A stretch of 64,000 nt of DNA from DASSUW01 sp963740605 (GCA_963740605.1 CAVUFC010000036.1:186001-250000); one strand, 5' to 3'. Positions 25,771 to 34,551 are shown, counted from the first letter of the stretch. Numbers and translations: made by a program. Notes: generated by a model not told the origin, from the sequence alone.

Positions 25771-26543
25771 GCGGCGTAGGTTCGCACCTCGGACCCGCGC
25801 ACCGGCACACGCTCGTGCGCGCCGGGCGCGACCGTCAGGTCGAACCCCTGGCGGGCCGCGATCACCTTCGCGTGCTCGCTCCCGAGCGAGCCGTGCCGCT
25901 CGAGCACCAGGCCGCCGTGGGAGAAGGCGACGATCGACGTCGAGCACGGCCGGTGGTAGCGGTAGCGGGCCCGCGCGGCCTGCTCGTCGGGGTGCCCGAT
26001 CAGCACCGCCTCGGGGTGATGGCCGAACTCGTCGCGGATCGCGCGCATCTCGTAGTGCGCAGGCTCGACCTGCTGCGTCACGTTGCTCGAGGTGTTCGCC
26101 GAGGTGATGAACAACAGGTCCTCGCGCGAGCGGTTGAGGGTCTCACCGACGAGCTGGTTCGACGGGCACGCGTGCCCGGGTGAGATCCACTGCGCGGTGC
26201 CGTCCACGGTCAGATGCTCGGGCACGATCCGCGACGCGGGGCCGCGGAAGCCGATCGGTCCGAGGGCGAGGAAGTCGTCCATCACGCGTTCGATGGCTGC
26301 GCGGTCAGCGACCTGGTCCCAGTCGAACACGCGATGTGCTCGCCAGGGATCCGTGGTCACGCTGCCGGGCTGGCCGGTGGGGCGGCCCTTGAGCCGGTTG
26401 ACGCGCTGCATCGACTCCAGGTCGGGCATCGCGGCGAGCGCGCAGAAGTTGCCGAAGCCGTAGAAGAGCGCGGCGCCGTTCGTCGTCGCAATCGCGGCCA
26501 GACGTCGGTCCGCGTTGGAGGCGAGGTTGAGGATCACGTTCAC
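25767..26543 (-). CDS. Divergent YrdC/Sua5-domain protein
   Basis: A 258-residue protein with the outline of the YrdC/Sua5 fold, which makes threonylcarbamoyl-AMP for tRNA t6A. Family-like blocks are MQRVNRLKGRPTGQPGSV (K-x-R region) and the signature LLFITSANTSSN near residue 140. It departs from housekeeping Sua5 in the N-terminal block (ILNLASNADRRLAAIATTNG) and in the long insert with WISPGHACPSNQLVG. It may be a paralogue with another carbamoylation or nucleotide-binding role. GTG at 26543 is the start where conserved sequence begins. Followed directly by the hexapeptide acyltransferase-like gene. Confidence 0.7.
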   Translation of the reverse strand: MNVILNLASNADRRLAAIATTNGAALFYGFGNFCALAAMPDLESMQRVNRLKGRPTGQPGSVTTDPWRAHRVFDWDQVADRAAIERVMDDFLALGPIGFRGPASRIVPEHLTVDGTAQWISPGHACPSNQLVGETLNRSREDLLFITSANTSSNVTQQVEPAHYEMRAIRDEFGHHPEAVLIGHPDEQAARARYRYHRPCSTSIVAFSHGGLVLERHGSLGSEHAKVIAARQGFDLTVAPGAHERVPVRGSEVRTYAA

Positions 26544-26593
26544 CCGGCCAGCGTCGCCGGGAGCGCTTGGCGCGGGCTTGCCGCGGGCTTGCG

Positions 26594-26722
26594 CTAGGCG
26601 AACCGGAGCCGGAGCGCGGCGAAGCGGCGGCGGCGCGGGGCGCGACGCTCGCGGGCCCAGACGACGAGCTCGACGTTCTCGCCCAGGTCTGCTTCGACGT
26701 AGTTCATGTAGGTGGCATCCAT
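26594..26722 (-). CDS. Possible small protein, 42 residues
   Basis: An ATG-started frame encoding MDATYMNYVEADLGENVELV followed by a very basic tail (RERRAPRRRRFAALRLRFA). It fills part of the 244-base gap between the YrdC-like gene and the next minus-strand gene, and has GC-rich third positions like its neighbours. I do not recognise a family. An acidic start and arginine-rich end could fit a nucleic-acid-associated small protein, but the frame may be chance. Confidence 0.35.
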   Translation of the reverse strand: MDATYMNYVEADLGENVELVVWARERRAPRRRRFAALRLRFA

Positions 26723-26787
26723 CGCCTGACCAACATCCCACCCAGGTGACCATTGCTACATGCGGCTGGCTGGCGTCTGCCCGGGGG

Positions 26788-27237
26788 TCAGCCGTACCCC
26801 GAGTCGCGCGCGATCGAGTGGGTGGCGGGTACGCCGAAGCTCGCGGCGTCCCTCGAAGTCTTCTCGGCCCGGTCGAGCACGCGGTCGGTGCGCCCGAGCT
26901 CCGCATCCGGCAGCTCGTCCACCGGCGGCGGCGGAGGAACCGGCTCGCGGGTCCCGTCGGTGCGCACGAAGACCAGGTCCTCGATCGCCGCCTCTGCGAG
27001 CCACACCGGAGCGCGGACGAGCACGTCCCCGCTGCGGGCCGCGACGTCGACGACACCCTCGGGCAGCACCCCGGCGAACACGAGCGGGGCCCTCCAGACG
27101 CGCTGCGCCGGGCCGTCGAGACGCTCGAACGACGGGTCAGGGTCGTCCAGGTACGGGGTGACGAGCAGCTCGCCGCCGCGGACGACGATCCCCACCTTGA
27201 TGTCCCACTGGACCTGGCGGTCGAGCAGCACGTCCAC
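26788..27237 (-). CDS. Hypothetical protein, 149 residues
   Basis: I do not recognise the family. The GTG at 27237 is chosen because TAAGCT lies ten bases before it; the frame continues upstream to 27297 but would then cross the divergent gene's start. The N-terminal half is beta-rich (VQWDIKVGIVVRGGELLVTP, VVDVAARSGDVLVRAPVWL) and the C-terminal part has a proline run (PVPPPPPVDELPDAEL) and a hydrophilic tail. No signal peptide or membrane segment is seen. Cytosolic; function unknown. Confidence 0.55.
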   Translation of the reverse strand: MDVLLDRQVQWDIKVGIVVRGGELLVTPYLDDPDPSFERLDGPAQRVWRAPLVFAGVLPEGVVDVAARSGDVLVRAPVWLAEAAIEDLVFVRTDGTREPVPPPPPVDELPDAELGRTDRVLDRAEKTSRDAASFGVPATHSIARDSGYG

Positions 27238-27247
27238 CGCGTGACGC

Positions 27248-27253
27248 AGCTTA
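27248..27253 (-). promoter_or_regulatory. -10 box of the 149-residue hypothetical gene
   Basis: TAAGCT on the minus strand ends ten bases before the GTG at 27237. Confidence 0.4.
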
Positions 27254-27286
27254 GGCGCGCTTGAGCACCGGTGAGACGATTGCCGC

Positions 27287-27856
27287 ATGACCTTCATCGA
27301 GACCTTCCCCGAACCGCGGCTCGACGACCCCGCGCGCGAGGTCTACGGCTACGTGCCGAACTTCGTCCAGCTGTTCTCTCAGCGTCCCGAGGTCTTCGCG
27401 GCCTGGCGCGGGCTGCTCGCCGCGATCCGCGCCGACATGGACGACCGCCGCTACGAGCTGGCGACCGTCGCGGCGGCCAAGCGCGTGCGGTCGTCGTACT
27501 GCGTGCTCGCCCACGGGTCCGTGCTGATGGACCAGTTCATGGGTGCCGACGAGTTCCAGGCGATAGTGACCGACCATCGAGCCGCGGGGCTCGACGACGT
27601 CGACGTGGCCGTGATGGACCTCTCGGAGAAGGTCGCCGACGACGCCGGCTCGGTCACCCAGGCCGACATCGACCGCCTGCGCGGCCTCGGGCTGTCCGAC
27701 CCCGAGATCTTCGACGTCGTGGCGACCGCCGCCGCGCGCTGTTTCTTCACCAAGCTCGTGGACGGGCTCGGCGCACACCCGGACAGCGCGTACGCCGAGC
27801 TCGACCCCGGCCTGCGTGAGGTGATGGTGGTCGGGCGCCCGATCGAGAAGGACTAG
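27287..27856 (+). CDS. Carboxymuconolactone decarboxylase/AhpD-like protein
   Basis: A 189-residue all-helical AhpD-fold protein. The active-site region reads RVRSSYCVLAHGSVL near residue 71: the C-x3-H half is present but the first cysteine of the usual CxxC is a serine. It therefore cannot form the classical AhpD disulfide and may act with an external thiol. Family members remove peroxides or decarboxylate lactones. It is divergent from the hypothetical gene (50 bp) and shares a CTAG stop with the DsbA-like gene. Confidence 0.83.
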   Translation: MTFIETFPEPRLDDPAREVYGYVPNFVQLFSQRPEVFAAWRGLLAAIRADMDDRRYELATVAAAKRVRSSYCVLAHGSVLMDQFMGADEFQAIVTDHRAAGLDDVDVAVMDLSEKVADDAGSVTQADIDRLRGLGLSDPEIFDVVATAAARCFFTKLVDGLGAHPDSAYAELDPGLREVMVVGRPIEKD

Positions 27857-28749
27857 GCCGCGAGCGCGGCCGCCTCCCGCGTGGCCGGTGTCCACAGCGC
27901 GTCGTTGCCGAACGGCCGCCGCTCCGCCCCGCCGCCGGCAGCGACCGAGATCAGGGCGTCCTCGGCGGCGTCGCGGTCCGGCGGCTGCAGGTGCTTCGCC
28001 ATCACGGCCGCGACCTCGTAGGTCGTCAGGCCGTCGGGGAACGCGGCGAGGACCTCGGCGACGTCGTCGGTCGGCTCGCGCCGCGTGAGACTGCGGTCGA
28101 GGTTGGCGATCGCGACGTCGTAGGCCTCGACCGGCTGGAAGCCGCCGACCTCGAGCGACGAGCCGTCGACGGCGGTGAAGATCACGCTTGGCGCGGTGAA
28201 GCGGATCTCGCCGTCGGGCGTGGTCGCCGACCGGCCCTGGAACTCGGTCGCGCCACCGGCGGCGGAGCGGGCGAGCTTGCGGTCGGCGGCGAACAGCTCC
28301 TCGGTCTCGGGCTCGAGCGAGGCGGCGACGATCTTGGCCGCGTCGATCCCCGGCAGCCACTCGAGCGCCTCCTGGATGCCGGCCGGCTCGTCGAGCGTCA
28401 GCGTGCTCGTGAACTGGGCGAGCTGCAGTGCGCGGAACACCGCCCACTCGCGGTCGGGAAACAGACGCCGCGTGGCGACGATCGCGCGGCACATCGGCCA
28501 CGTGGCGTGCGGACGCTCGCGCGGGGCGGTGGCGAACGGCATCCCGCGCCAGCGGAAAGATCGGTACCCCCGTGCCTGGCGCTCCGCGGTGTAGCCGCGG
28601 CGCTCGTATTGGGCGGCCGTCTCGGACAGCCCGATCATCACGAATTGCCACCGCAGCTGGTCGCCGTAGCGCCAGCTGAGCGTGGCCAACGCCGGACCGG
28701 CTGACCAGGCCCACGGGCAGCCCGGGTCGGAGAAGTGAGTCAATTGCAT
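27853..28749 (-). CDS. DsbA/FrnE-like thioredoxin-fold protein
   Basis: A 298-residue cytosolic protein starting MQLTHFSDPGCPWAW. The single active-site cysteine (residue 11) in CPWAW replaces a CxxC, as in FrnE and other DsbA-like oxidoreductases of the HCCA-isomerase branch. VGGFQPVEAYDVAIANL matches the substrate-binding end of the fold; the last 100 residues form a separate helical region. The partner is unknown. CATCAT nine bases before the ATG may be its -10. The frame is open far upstream, but that part is antisense to the helicase gene. Confidence 0.78.
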   Translation of the reverse strand: MQLTHFSDPGCPWAWSAGPALATLSWRYGDQLRWQFVMIGLSETAAQYERRGYTAERQARGYRSFRWRGMPFATAPRERPHATWPMCRAIVATRRLFPDREWAVFRALQLAQFTSTLTLDEPAGIQEALEWLPGIDAAKIVAASLEPETEELFAADRKLARSAAGGATEFQGRSATTPDGEIRFTAPSVIFTAVDGSSLEVGGFQPVEAYDVAIANLDRSLTRREPTDDVAEVLAAFPDGLTTYEVAAVMAKHLQPPDRDAAEDALISVAAGGGAERRPFGNDALWTPATREAAALAA

Positions 28750-28854
28750 GGTCAACCAATGATGGCACTTTGAAGGAGATCTCCGCGGAGCGGCCCGACA
28801 CGGGGGCGGCCCTCCGGAGATCTCCCGGGCTGCGGTTCCGTCAGCCCCGATCCC

Positions 28855-28860
28855 TAGCCT
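28855..28860 (+). promoter_or_regulatory. -10 box of the helicase gene
   Basis: TAGCCT ends nine bases before the TTG at 28870, in the same 15-base context as the box at 24181. Confidence 0.5.
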
Positions 28861-28869
28861 CCGGCGCCC

Positions 28870-30507
28870 TTGTCGTTCGCGGTCGACAACCCCGCCGCCC
28901 GGCGCCGCCGGGCCCTGCCCGCATGGCCGTCCGGTCGTCCGCTGCGCGTCTGGCAGCAGGCCGCCGCCGACGCCGTGTTCGATTACGGCGGCGACGCCTT
29001 CCTGGCCTCCGCCACGCCCGCGGCTGGGAAGACCACGTTCGGGCTCCACATCGCCCACCGGATGCTCTCCGAGGGCCGGGTCGCCCGCGTCGCGGTCATC
29101 GCGCCGACCACGCACATCTGCCGCCAGTGGGCGCTCGACGCCGCCCGCTACGGCATCGACCTCGAGCCCAACCGGCCGAACGCCGCCGGCCCGGAGCCGC
29201 GTGATCGTCACGGCATCGCGGTCACGTACGCGACGCTCGCCGCCGAGCCGTCGCTCCACCGCCGCCGCGCCGCGCAGGCGCCTACGCTCCTGCTCGCCGA
29301 CGAGCCCCACCACATGGGCGAGCTCGCGGCCTGGGGCCGGAGCACGCTGTCCGCCTTCGAGCGCGCCCGCTTCCGGCTCCTGCTCTCCGGCACCCCGTTC
29401 CGCTCCGACAACACACCGATCCCGTGGGTCGACTATGACGATGACGGCGTGTCGTGCGCCGACTACTCGTACGGCTACACCGACGCGCTGATCGACGGTG
29501 TCTGCCGCCCCGTCACCTTTCACACCTATGACGGCGACATGGAGTGGATGAGCGACGGGCGCCGCCGCCACGCCGACTTCAGCGTCGCGCTCCCGGCGGC
29601 CGAGGCCGCCCGGCGCCTGCGCACCGCACTCGACCCCGACGGCGACTGGATCGAGCACGTGCTGCGCGACGCCCACGCGGAGCTGTCCTCGCTGCGCGCC
29701 GGCCCGCATCCGGATGCCGGCGGCCTCGTCGTGGCGATCGACAAGGAGCACGCCGACAAGCTCGCCGTCCGGCTCGCCCGCGTAGCCGGTGAGCGGCCGG
29801 AGATCGTCACCTCCGACGCGGCGGACGCGTCGCAGCGCATCCAGCGCTTCGCCGCGGGCTCGGGCAGCTGGCTGGTGTCGGTGCTGATGGTCTCCGAGGG
29901 CGTCGACATCCCGCGGCTGCGCGTCGGCGTCTACGCCACGAGCGCGCGGACCGAGCTGTTCTTCCGCCAGGTCGTCGGCCGCTTCATCCGCCGCACGCCG
30001 GCGGGTGGGCGGGATGAAATCCAGATGAGCCACCTGTTCCTGCCTTCGGACCCGGCGCTCAAGCAGCTCGCGACGCAGATCGAGGAGGAGCGCAACCACG
30101 CGCTCATCCAGCTCGCCGACGGCGAGGCCGTCGAGCGCGGCGAGCGGACCGAGGCCGAGGACGGCTTCCGCGCGCTGTGGTCGAGCGCGCGCCGTGACGA
30201 CGACGTGCTGCAGACCACCCAGCCCGGCGACGCTCTGCAGCTGTTCGCCGAAGCCGCGCCGGCGCCGTCGGCGGCATTGCAGGCGTTCACGACGACCGAG
30301 CCGGAGACCGCCCACGACCGGCGCGAGCGGCTGCGCGAGGAGCGCCGTGCGCTCGTCGCCGCGATCGCGCGCCGCACCGGCGAGCCCCACGCAGCGATCA
30401 ACGCGCGCGTCAACCGCGAGGTCGGCGTTGCGTCGGTCGCCGTATGCACGGTCGAGCAGCTCGAGCGGGCGAACCAGCTGCTCGAGCGGCTAGCGTCACG
30501 CGGGTGA
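28870..30507 (+). CDS. DEAD/DEAH-box helicase
   Basis: A 545-residue superfamily 2 helicase. Motif I is ATPAAGKTTFG near residue 47, motif II is ADEPHH near 143 (DEPH), motif III is SGTPFR near 172, and motif VI is QVVGRFIRRTP near 367. An upstream Q-like element (PLRVWQQAAADAVF) precedes motif I. The C-terminal third is family-specific with an arginine-rich coiled segment (DRRERLREERRALVAAIARR). It resembles the UvrB/RecG-type helicases found singly in actinobacteria; no nuclease domain or partner is present. TTG start set by the promoter box. It overlaps the next gene by four bases. Confidence 0.87.
   Translation: MSFAVDNPAARRRRALPAWPSGRPLRVWQQAAADAVFDYGGDAFLASATPAAGKTTFGLHIAHRMLSEGRVARVAVIAPTTHICRQWALDAARYGIDLEPNRPNAAGPEPRDRHGIAVTYATLAAEPSLHRRRAAQAPTLLLADEPHHMGELAAWGRSTLSAFERARFRLLLSGTPFRSDNTPIPWVDYDDDGVSCADYSYGYTDALIDGVCRPVTFHTYDGDMEWMSDGRRRHADFSVALPAAEAARRLRTALDPDGDWIEHVLRDAHAELSSLRAGPHPDAGGLVVAIDKEHADKLAVRLARVAGERPEIVTSDAADASQRIQRFAAGSGSWLVSVLMVSEGVDIPRLRVGVYATSARTELFFRQVVGRFIRRTPAGGRDEIQMSHLFLPSDPALKQLATQIEEERNHALIQLADGEAVERGERTEAEDGFRALWSSARRDDDVLQTTQPGDALQLFAEAAPAPSAALQAFTTTEPETAHDRRERLREERRALVAAIARRTGEPHAAINARVNREVGVASVAVCTVEQLERANQLLERLASRG
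30491..30496 (+). promoter_or_regulatory. -10 box of the PPOX gene
   Basis: TAGCGT, inside the last codons of the helicase gene, ends seven bases before the GTG at 30504. Confidence 0.4.
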
Positions 30508-30890
30508 TCCCTGACTGGCAACCAGGCACCGTCGCGGTCCTGGCGACGGCCGGCCCGCACGCGATCCCGGTCTCGACGGCCACGCGCACCGGGCCGCAGA
30601 CGGTGCTGCTCGCGCTCGGCCCGAGCCGCGGCTCGCTCGCGCGCTTGCGCGAGGACCCGCGCTGTGCGCTCGTGCTGGTCGCCGAGGGCGTGGCGGTCAC
30701 CCTGCGTGGCCGCGCGACGGAGCTCGGCGAGGCCGCCGGCACCGTGGCGATCCGGCTCGACGTCGAGCACGTCGACGACCACGCGCAGCCGACGTTCGTG
30801 ATCGACGCCGGCGTGCAGTGGCGCTGGACCGATGCCGACGCGGAGCGGCGCGACGCAGAGGTGCGAGCGGCGCTCGCTCAGCTCGCCTGA
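30504..30890 (+). CDS. Pyridoxamine 5'-phosphate oxidase-like (FMN/F420-binding split barrel) protein
   Basis: A 128-residue split-barrel protein: IPDWQPGTVAVLATAGPHAI, then PVSTATRTGPQTVLLAL, LARLREDPRCALVLVAEG and VTLRGRATEL are the usual strands. Small actinobacterial members bind FMN or F420 and reduce or protect unknown substrates. GTG at 30504 overlaps the helicase stop (GTGA) and follows a -10 box; the frame's upstream extension is not conserved. Confidence 0.75.
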   Translation: MIPDWQPGTVAVLATAGPHAIPVSTATRTGPQTVLLALGPSRGSLARLREDPRCALVLVAEGVAVTLRGRATELGEAAGTVAIRLDVEHVDDHAQPTFVIDAGVQWRWTDADAERRDAEVRAALAQLA

Positions 30891-30993
30891 TCGAGCGGCC
30901 GAGCCCACGCGCGGTCGGGGCGTCTGACACGCGATCTGCCGCTGCTGCGCTGATGCTCAACCGCGAGCGCCGACGCGCCGATGTGACCCAGAC

Positions 30994-32208
30994 ATGTCTG
31001 CGCTCGCGGAGGAGACGACCAGTGTCGCGGTGGCCCGGCAGCCGATCTTCAATCGCGCCGAAGCGATCACCGGCTTCGAGATCCTCTACCGCTCGCTGAC
31101 CGGGCCGTTCACCGACGCCGAGGGTGCCACCTCGACCGTGATCGTCCAGAGCCTCGCCGACATCGGGCTCGAGCGCCTGGTCGGCGACTCGCGCGCGTTC
31201 ATCAACGTCACCGCCGACTTCCTGCTGAAGGTGCGCCCGCTGCCGATGCCGCCCGAGCGGGTCGTGCTCGAGCTCGTCGGCACCCACAGCGCCGACCCCG
31301 CGCTGCTCGGCGCACTGCAAGACGCCCGCGACGCCGGCTTCAAGATCGCGCTCGACGGATTCCGCCTGTCGCCGGGATTGGAGCCGCTGCTCGCGCTCGC
31401 CAACGTCGTCAAGCTCGACATCCGTGCGCTGTCCGGCGCCACGCTCGTCAAGCAGGTCAACGAGCTGCGGGGCCGTGGGCTGACGCTGATCGCGCTCAAG
31501 GTCGAGACGCGCGAGGAGTACGAGGCGTGCCGCGCGATGGGCTTCGACGGCTTCCAGGGGTACTTCTTCGCCGAGCCGGCCGTGGTCTCCGGCACGACGG
31601 CGCCGACCCACCGCCTCGGCGCGCTGACGCAGCTGATCGCGCCCGACCGCCAGGCGAGCTTCGAGGAGATCGAGTGCGTGATCTCGCAGGACGCCGGCCT
31701 CGCTCACAAGCTCGTGCGGCTCGCGAGCTCGGCGTTCGTCGGCACGCGCACCCAGGTCGCGAGCGTCCGCCAGGCGCTGATCCTGCTCGGGACCGTGGCC
31801 GTCCGCCGCTGGGCGATGCTGCTTGCGCTCTCGGGTCTCACCGACCGCCCGCAGCACCTGCTGACGGTCGGCCTGGTGCGCGCCCGCCTGTGCGAGCTGC
31901 TCGCGGACGCGCACCCCGTGGCCGCCCCCGACCGGGCGTTCACCGTCGGGCTGTTCTCGGTTGTCGACGCGCTGCTCGGCAAGCCGATGCAGGCGCTGCT
32001 CGACGAGCTGCCGTTCGACAGCCGGATCACGCACGCGCTGCTCGATCACGACGGCCCCGAGGGCCGCCTGCTCGCCGCCGTGCTCGCCTACGAGCGCGGC
32101 GACTTCAACGACGTGCCGCGCTTCGGCGTCGGCCTGCCCGCGCTCGCCGGCGCATACCGCGAGGCGATCGACTGGGCCGACGGCGTCGCCGTTCAGCTCG
32201 CCGCCTGA
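30994..32208 (+). CDS. EAL-HDOD protein (YuxH type)
   Basis: A 404-residue two-domain signalling protein. The N-terminal EAL-like domain (about 1-195) keeps VARQPIFNRAEAITGFEILY and GFDGFQGYFFAEP, but the metal ligands are lost: EAL reads EIL and the DDF-type motif reads LDGFRL, so it should not hydrolyse c-di-GMP. The C-terminal HDOD domain (about 200-400) has the LIAPDRQASFEEIECVISQD and LVRLASSAF blocks. YuxH/CdgJ relatives couple signalling to motility and adhesion. The convergent neighbour nine bases away is a GGDEF protein. Confidence 0.88.
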   Translation: MSALAEETTSVAVARQPIFNRAEAITGFEILYRSLTGPFTDAEGATSTVIVQSLADIGLERLVGDSRAFINVTADFLLKVRPLPMPPERVVLELVGTHSADPALLGALQDARDAGFKIALDGFRLSPGLEPLLALANVVKLDIRALSGATLVKQVNELRGRGLTLIALKVETREEYEACRAMGFDGFQGYFFAEPAVVSGTTAPTHRLGALTQLIAPDRQASFEEIECVISQDAGLAHKLVRLASSAFVGTRTQVASVRQALILLGTVAVRRWAMLLALSGLTDRPQHLLTVGLVRARLCELLADAHPVAAPDRAFTVGLFSVVDALLGKPMQALLDELPFDSRITHALLDHDGPEGRLLAAVLAYERGDFNDVPRFGVGLPALAGAYREAIDWADGVAVQLAA

Positions 32209-32217
32209 GTGAGCCCG

Positions 32218-33696
32218 CTAGTCGGCCGCGATGGTGATGTTGCGGCCGGTCTCCTTCGCGGCCGCAAGCGCGTCCTGGGCACGGACGAGCAGTAGCTCGG
32301 CCGGCTCCTCGCCGTCCCAGCGGGCGACGCCGGCCGACGCGGTCTGGCCGCGCGGGGTGGCGGCGCGGACGCGGTCGAGCACGTCGACGGCCTCGCCGAG
32401 CGCGCAGCCCGGCAGCAGGATCCCGAACTCGGTGCCCTCCAGCCGCGCCAGCGTGTCGACCTCGCGCAGCTCGCCACGCCAGCGTGACGCGGTCTCCTTG
32501 ATCAGGCGGTCGCCCTCGCGCTCGCCGCGCACCATGTTGAACGCGCCCATGTGATCGATGTCGACCACGGCGAGCACCAGCGGGCTGTCGCTGCGGCGGG
32601 CGCGAGCGAGCTCGCGCGGGAGCTCCTCGTCCCACACGCGGCGGGTGGCCAGGCCGGTCAGGGTGTCGCTGAGCTGGAGCGCGTTCATGCGCGTGCGCAG
32701 CCCGGCGTGCTCGATCGCCACCGCCGCCTGCGCGGCGAGCAGCCGCAGCACGCCGGCGGGAGCGTCCGGCAGCGCCTCCAACGGCACCTGCCAGATGACG
32801 ATCAGCACGCCCGCGACCTGGCCGTCGCGCAGCACCGGCTCGAACACGGCCGAGCGGGCGCTGGTGGCCTCCACCAGCGGCGCCGCCAGTGCCGGGTGGC
32901 TGCGTGCGTCGGCGACGAAGTAGGTGTCCTTGGACGTGAACGCCCGCCCGTGAGCGGGCGCGGCGTCGGCGCGTGGCTGGATCGTCACGGGCGCGATCTC
33001 GACGCCGGCCATCGCGGTCGACACGAAGTCGCGGCCGGCCGGCTCGAGCAGGAACGCCACCGGCGCGCCGGCGACCTCACAGGCCGCCTCGCAGACGGCG
33101 GTGCGCGCGTCGTCGGCGCCGGCGAGCGCGCGCGCCACGCGGGCGATCGCGCCCATTCCACGCGCCTGGTCGCGCAGCATGTCGTTGAAGCGGCGCAGGT
33201 CACGCTCGTTGCTCTCGCGCTCGAGCTCGGACGAGAGCACGCGCGCGAGCATCGTGAAGAGCTGCTCGTCGGCGTCGTCGAACGGCTGCAGCGAGTGGCG
33301 CAGCGCAGCCAACGAGCCGACGCGCGTGCCGTCGGACAGCTCGAGCGGCACGCCGAGGTAGGCGCGCGCCCCCACCGCCTTCTGCATCGGCAACGAGCGG
33401 TAGATCGGGTGGCGAGCGACGTCGTTGCAGATGCGCGGGGCGCGGTCCTCCGCCATGTGCGAGCAGAACGCGTCACCGAGCGGGATCGCGAGGTTCGAGC
33501 GCAAGCCGAGCCCGCCACCGTTGCGGGTGTCGACGATGCGGTGGATGAACTGGCCGCGATCGAGATGCGCGAGGTAGAGCGCGGCGTCGGGCATGTGGCG
33601 CTCGAGCAGATCGAGCACCGAGCGCGTCGCGTCGGCGAACGAGCGGTAGGTCGTCGCCGTGGCGGCAGCGGCTGCCTTGATCGCGCTTGCGTCCAC
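32218..33696 (-). CDS. GAF-GAF-GGDEF protein with degenerate GGDEF site
   Basis: A 492-residue cytosolic sensor. GAF domain 1 (about 20-165) contains GDAFCSHMAEDRAPRICNDV and YLGVPLEL, as in redox or chromophore GAFs; a second, weaker GAF follows (about 190-320, SAVFEPVLRDGQVAGVLIV). The GGDEF domain (about 335-490) starts DTLTGLATRR and keeps VDIDHM, but the A-site reads EGTEF instead of GGDEF and the ND pair reads NM. Diguanylate cyclase activity is doubtful. GTG start with GACAAT six bases upstream. Confidence 0.85.
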   Translation of the reverse strand: MDASAIKAAAAATATTYRSFADATRSVLDLLERHMPDAALYLAHLDRGQFIHRIVDTRNGGGLGLRSNLAIPLGDAFCSHMAEDRAPRICNDVARHPIYRSLPMQKAVGARAYLGVPLELSDGTRVGSLAALRHSLQPFDDADEQLFTMLARVLSSELERESNERDLRRFNDMLRDQARGMGAIARVARALAGADDARTAVCEAACEVAGAPVAFLLEPAGRDFVSTAMAGVEIAPVTIQPRADAAPAHGRAFTSKDTYFVADARSHPALAAPLVEATSARSAVFEPVLRDGQVAGVLIVIWQVPLEALPDAPAGVLRLLAAQAAVAIEHAGLRTRMNALQLSDTLTGLATRRVWDEELPRELARARRSDSPLVLAVVDIDHMGAFNMVRGEREGDRLIKETASRWRGELREVDTLARLEGTEFGILLPGCALGEAVDVLDRVRAATPRGQTASAGVARWDGEEPAELLLVRAQDALAAAKETGRNITIAAD

Positions 33697-33743
33697 GAAA
33701 CCATTGTCGAGGCTGGCAGCGCTCCTTCAATTGCCAATACGTC

Positions 33744-33749
33744 TAGGCT
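33744..33749 (+). promoter_or_regulatory. -10 box of the FAH-family gene
   Basis: TAGGCT ends ten bases before the ATG at 33760, in the 63-bp divergent region with the GGDEF gene. Confidence 0.5.
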
Positions 33750-33759
33750 CCGCGATTCC

Positions 33760-34551
33760 ATGCGCCTTGCCACGTTCCTCGCACCCGGAAACGACCAGCC
33801 CGAAGCGGGAGAGGTCCGCGGGGACGAGGTCATCGCGTTCGCGAGCGGCACCGTCCGGGATCGCCTCGCCACCGGCGACCTGACCCCCGCCGACGGCCGC
33901 GCCCACCCGCTCGCCGACGTCACGCTGCTCGAGCCGGTCCCCCGCCCGCGCGCGATCTTCGGCATCGGCCGCAACTACGCCGCGCACGCCGCCGAGCTCG
34001 GCAACGCCCTGCCCGACGCACCGATCGTCTTCATGAAGCTGCCGACCTCGAGCGTGCCGCCGTCCGGGCCGGTCATCCGCCCGCCCGTCGTCAGCGAGCT
34101 CGACTACGAGGCCGAGCTCGCGGTCGTCATCGGCGCGGGCGGGAAGATCGCGGGCTGGGCCGTCGCCGACGACGTCTCCGCGCGCAACCTCCAGCGGGCG
34201 GAGGAGCAGTGGACGCGCGCCAAGGGCTTCGACACCTCGTGCCCCTGGGGGCCGTGGGTCACGACCGTCGACGAGCTCCCCGACGCCGGTGACCTGCGGA
34301 TCCAGTCATGGGTCAACGGCGAGCAGCGCCAGGACGCGACCACCGACCAGCTGATCTTCGGGCCGCAGCAGCTCGTCGACTTCCTTTCCGAGACGTGCAC
34401 GCTCGAGCCCGGCGACCTCATCCTCACCGGCACCCCGTCAGGTGTCGGTATGGGCTTCGACCCGCCGCGCTATCTCAGCGACGGCGATGTCGTGCGCGTG
34501 GAGATCGAGCGCCTCGGCTCGATCGAGCACGCGGTCAGTGCTCGTGGATGA
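33760..34551 (+). CDS. Fumarylacetoacetate hydrolase family protein
   Basis: A 263-residue FAH-fold protein. The metal site is visible in ELDYEAELAVVIG (E-x-E near residue 115) with the downstream Asp in WAVADDVSARNLQ; GIGRNYAAHAAELG and LTGTPSGVGMGFDPP are standard family blocks. Members cleave or decarboxylate acylpyruvates and related beta-diketo acids; the exact substrate is open. Its 3' end overlaps clpP by 17 bases. Confidence 0.9.
   Translation: MRLATFLAPGNDQPEAGEVRGDEVIAFASGTVRDRLATGDLTPADGRAHPLADVTLLEPVPRPRAIFGIGRNYAAHAAELGNALPDAPIVFMKLPTSSVPPSGPVIRPPVVSELDYEAELAVVIGAGGKIAGWAVADDVSARNLQRAEEQWTRAKGFDTSCPWGPWVTTVDELPDAGDLRIQSWVNGEQRQDATTDQLIFGPQQLVDFLSETCTLEPGDLILTGTPSGVGMGFDPPRYLSDGDVVRVEIERLGSIEHAVSARG

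Noticed and set aside
28750..30390. Upstream extension of the DsbA-like frame across the helicase gene
   Set aside because: The conserved DsbA-like part starts at 28749; the extension is antisense to clear helicase motifs.
32551..33759. Upstream extension of the FAH-family frame
   Set aside because: It lies antisense to the GAF-GGDEF gene; the conserved N-terminus and the TAGGCT box place the start at 33760.
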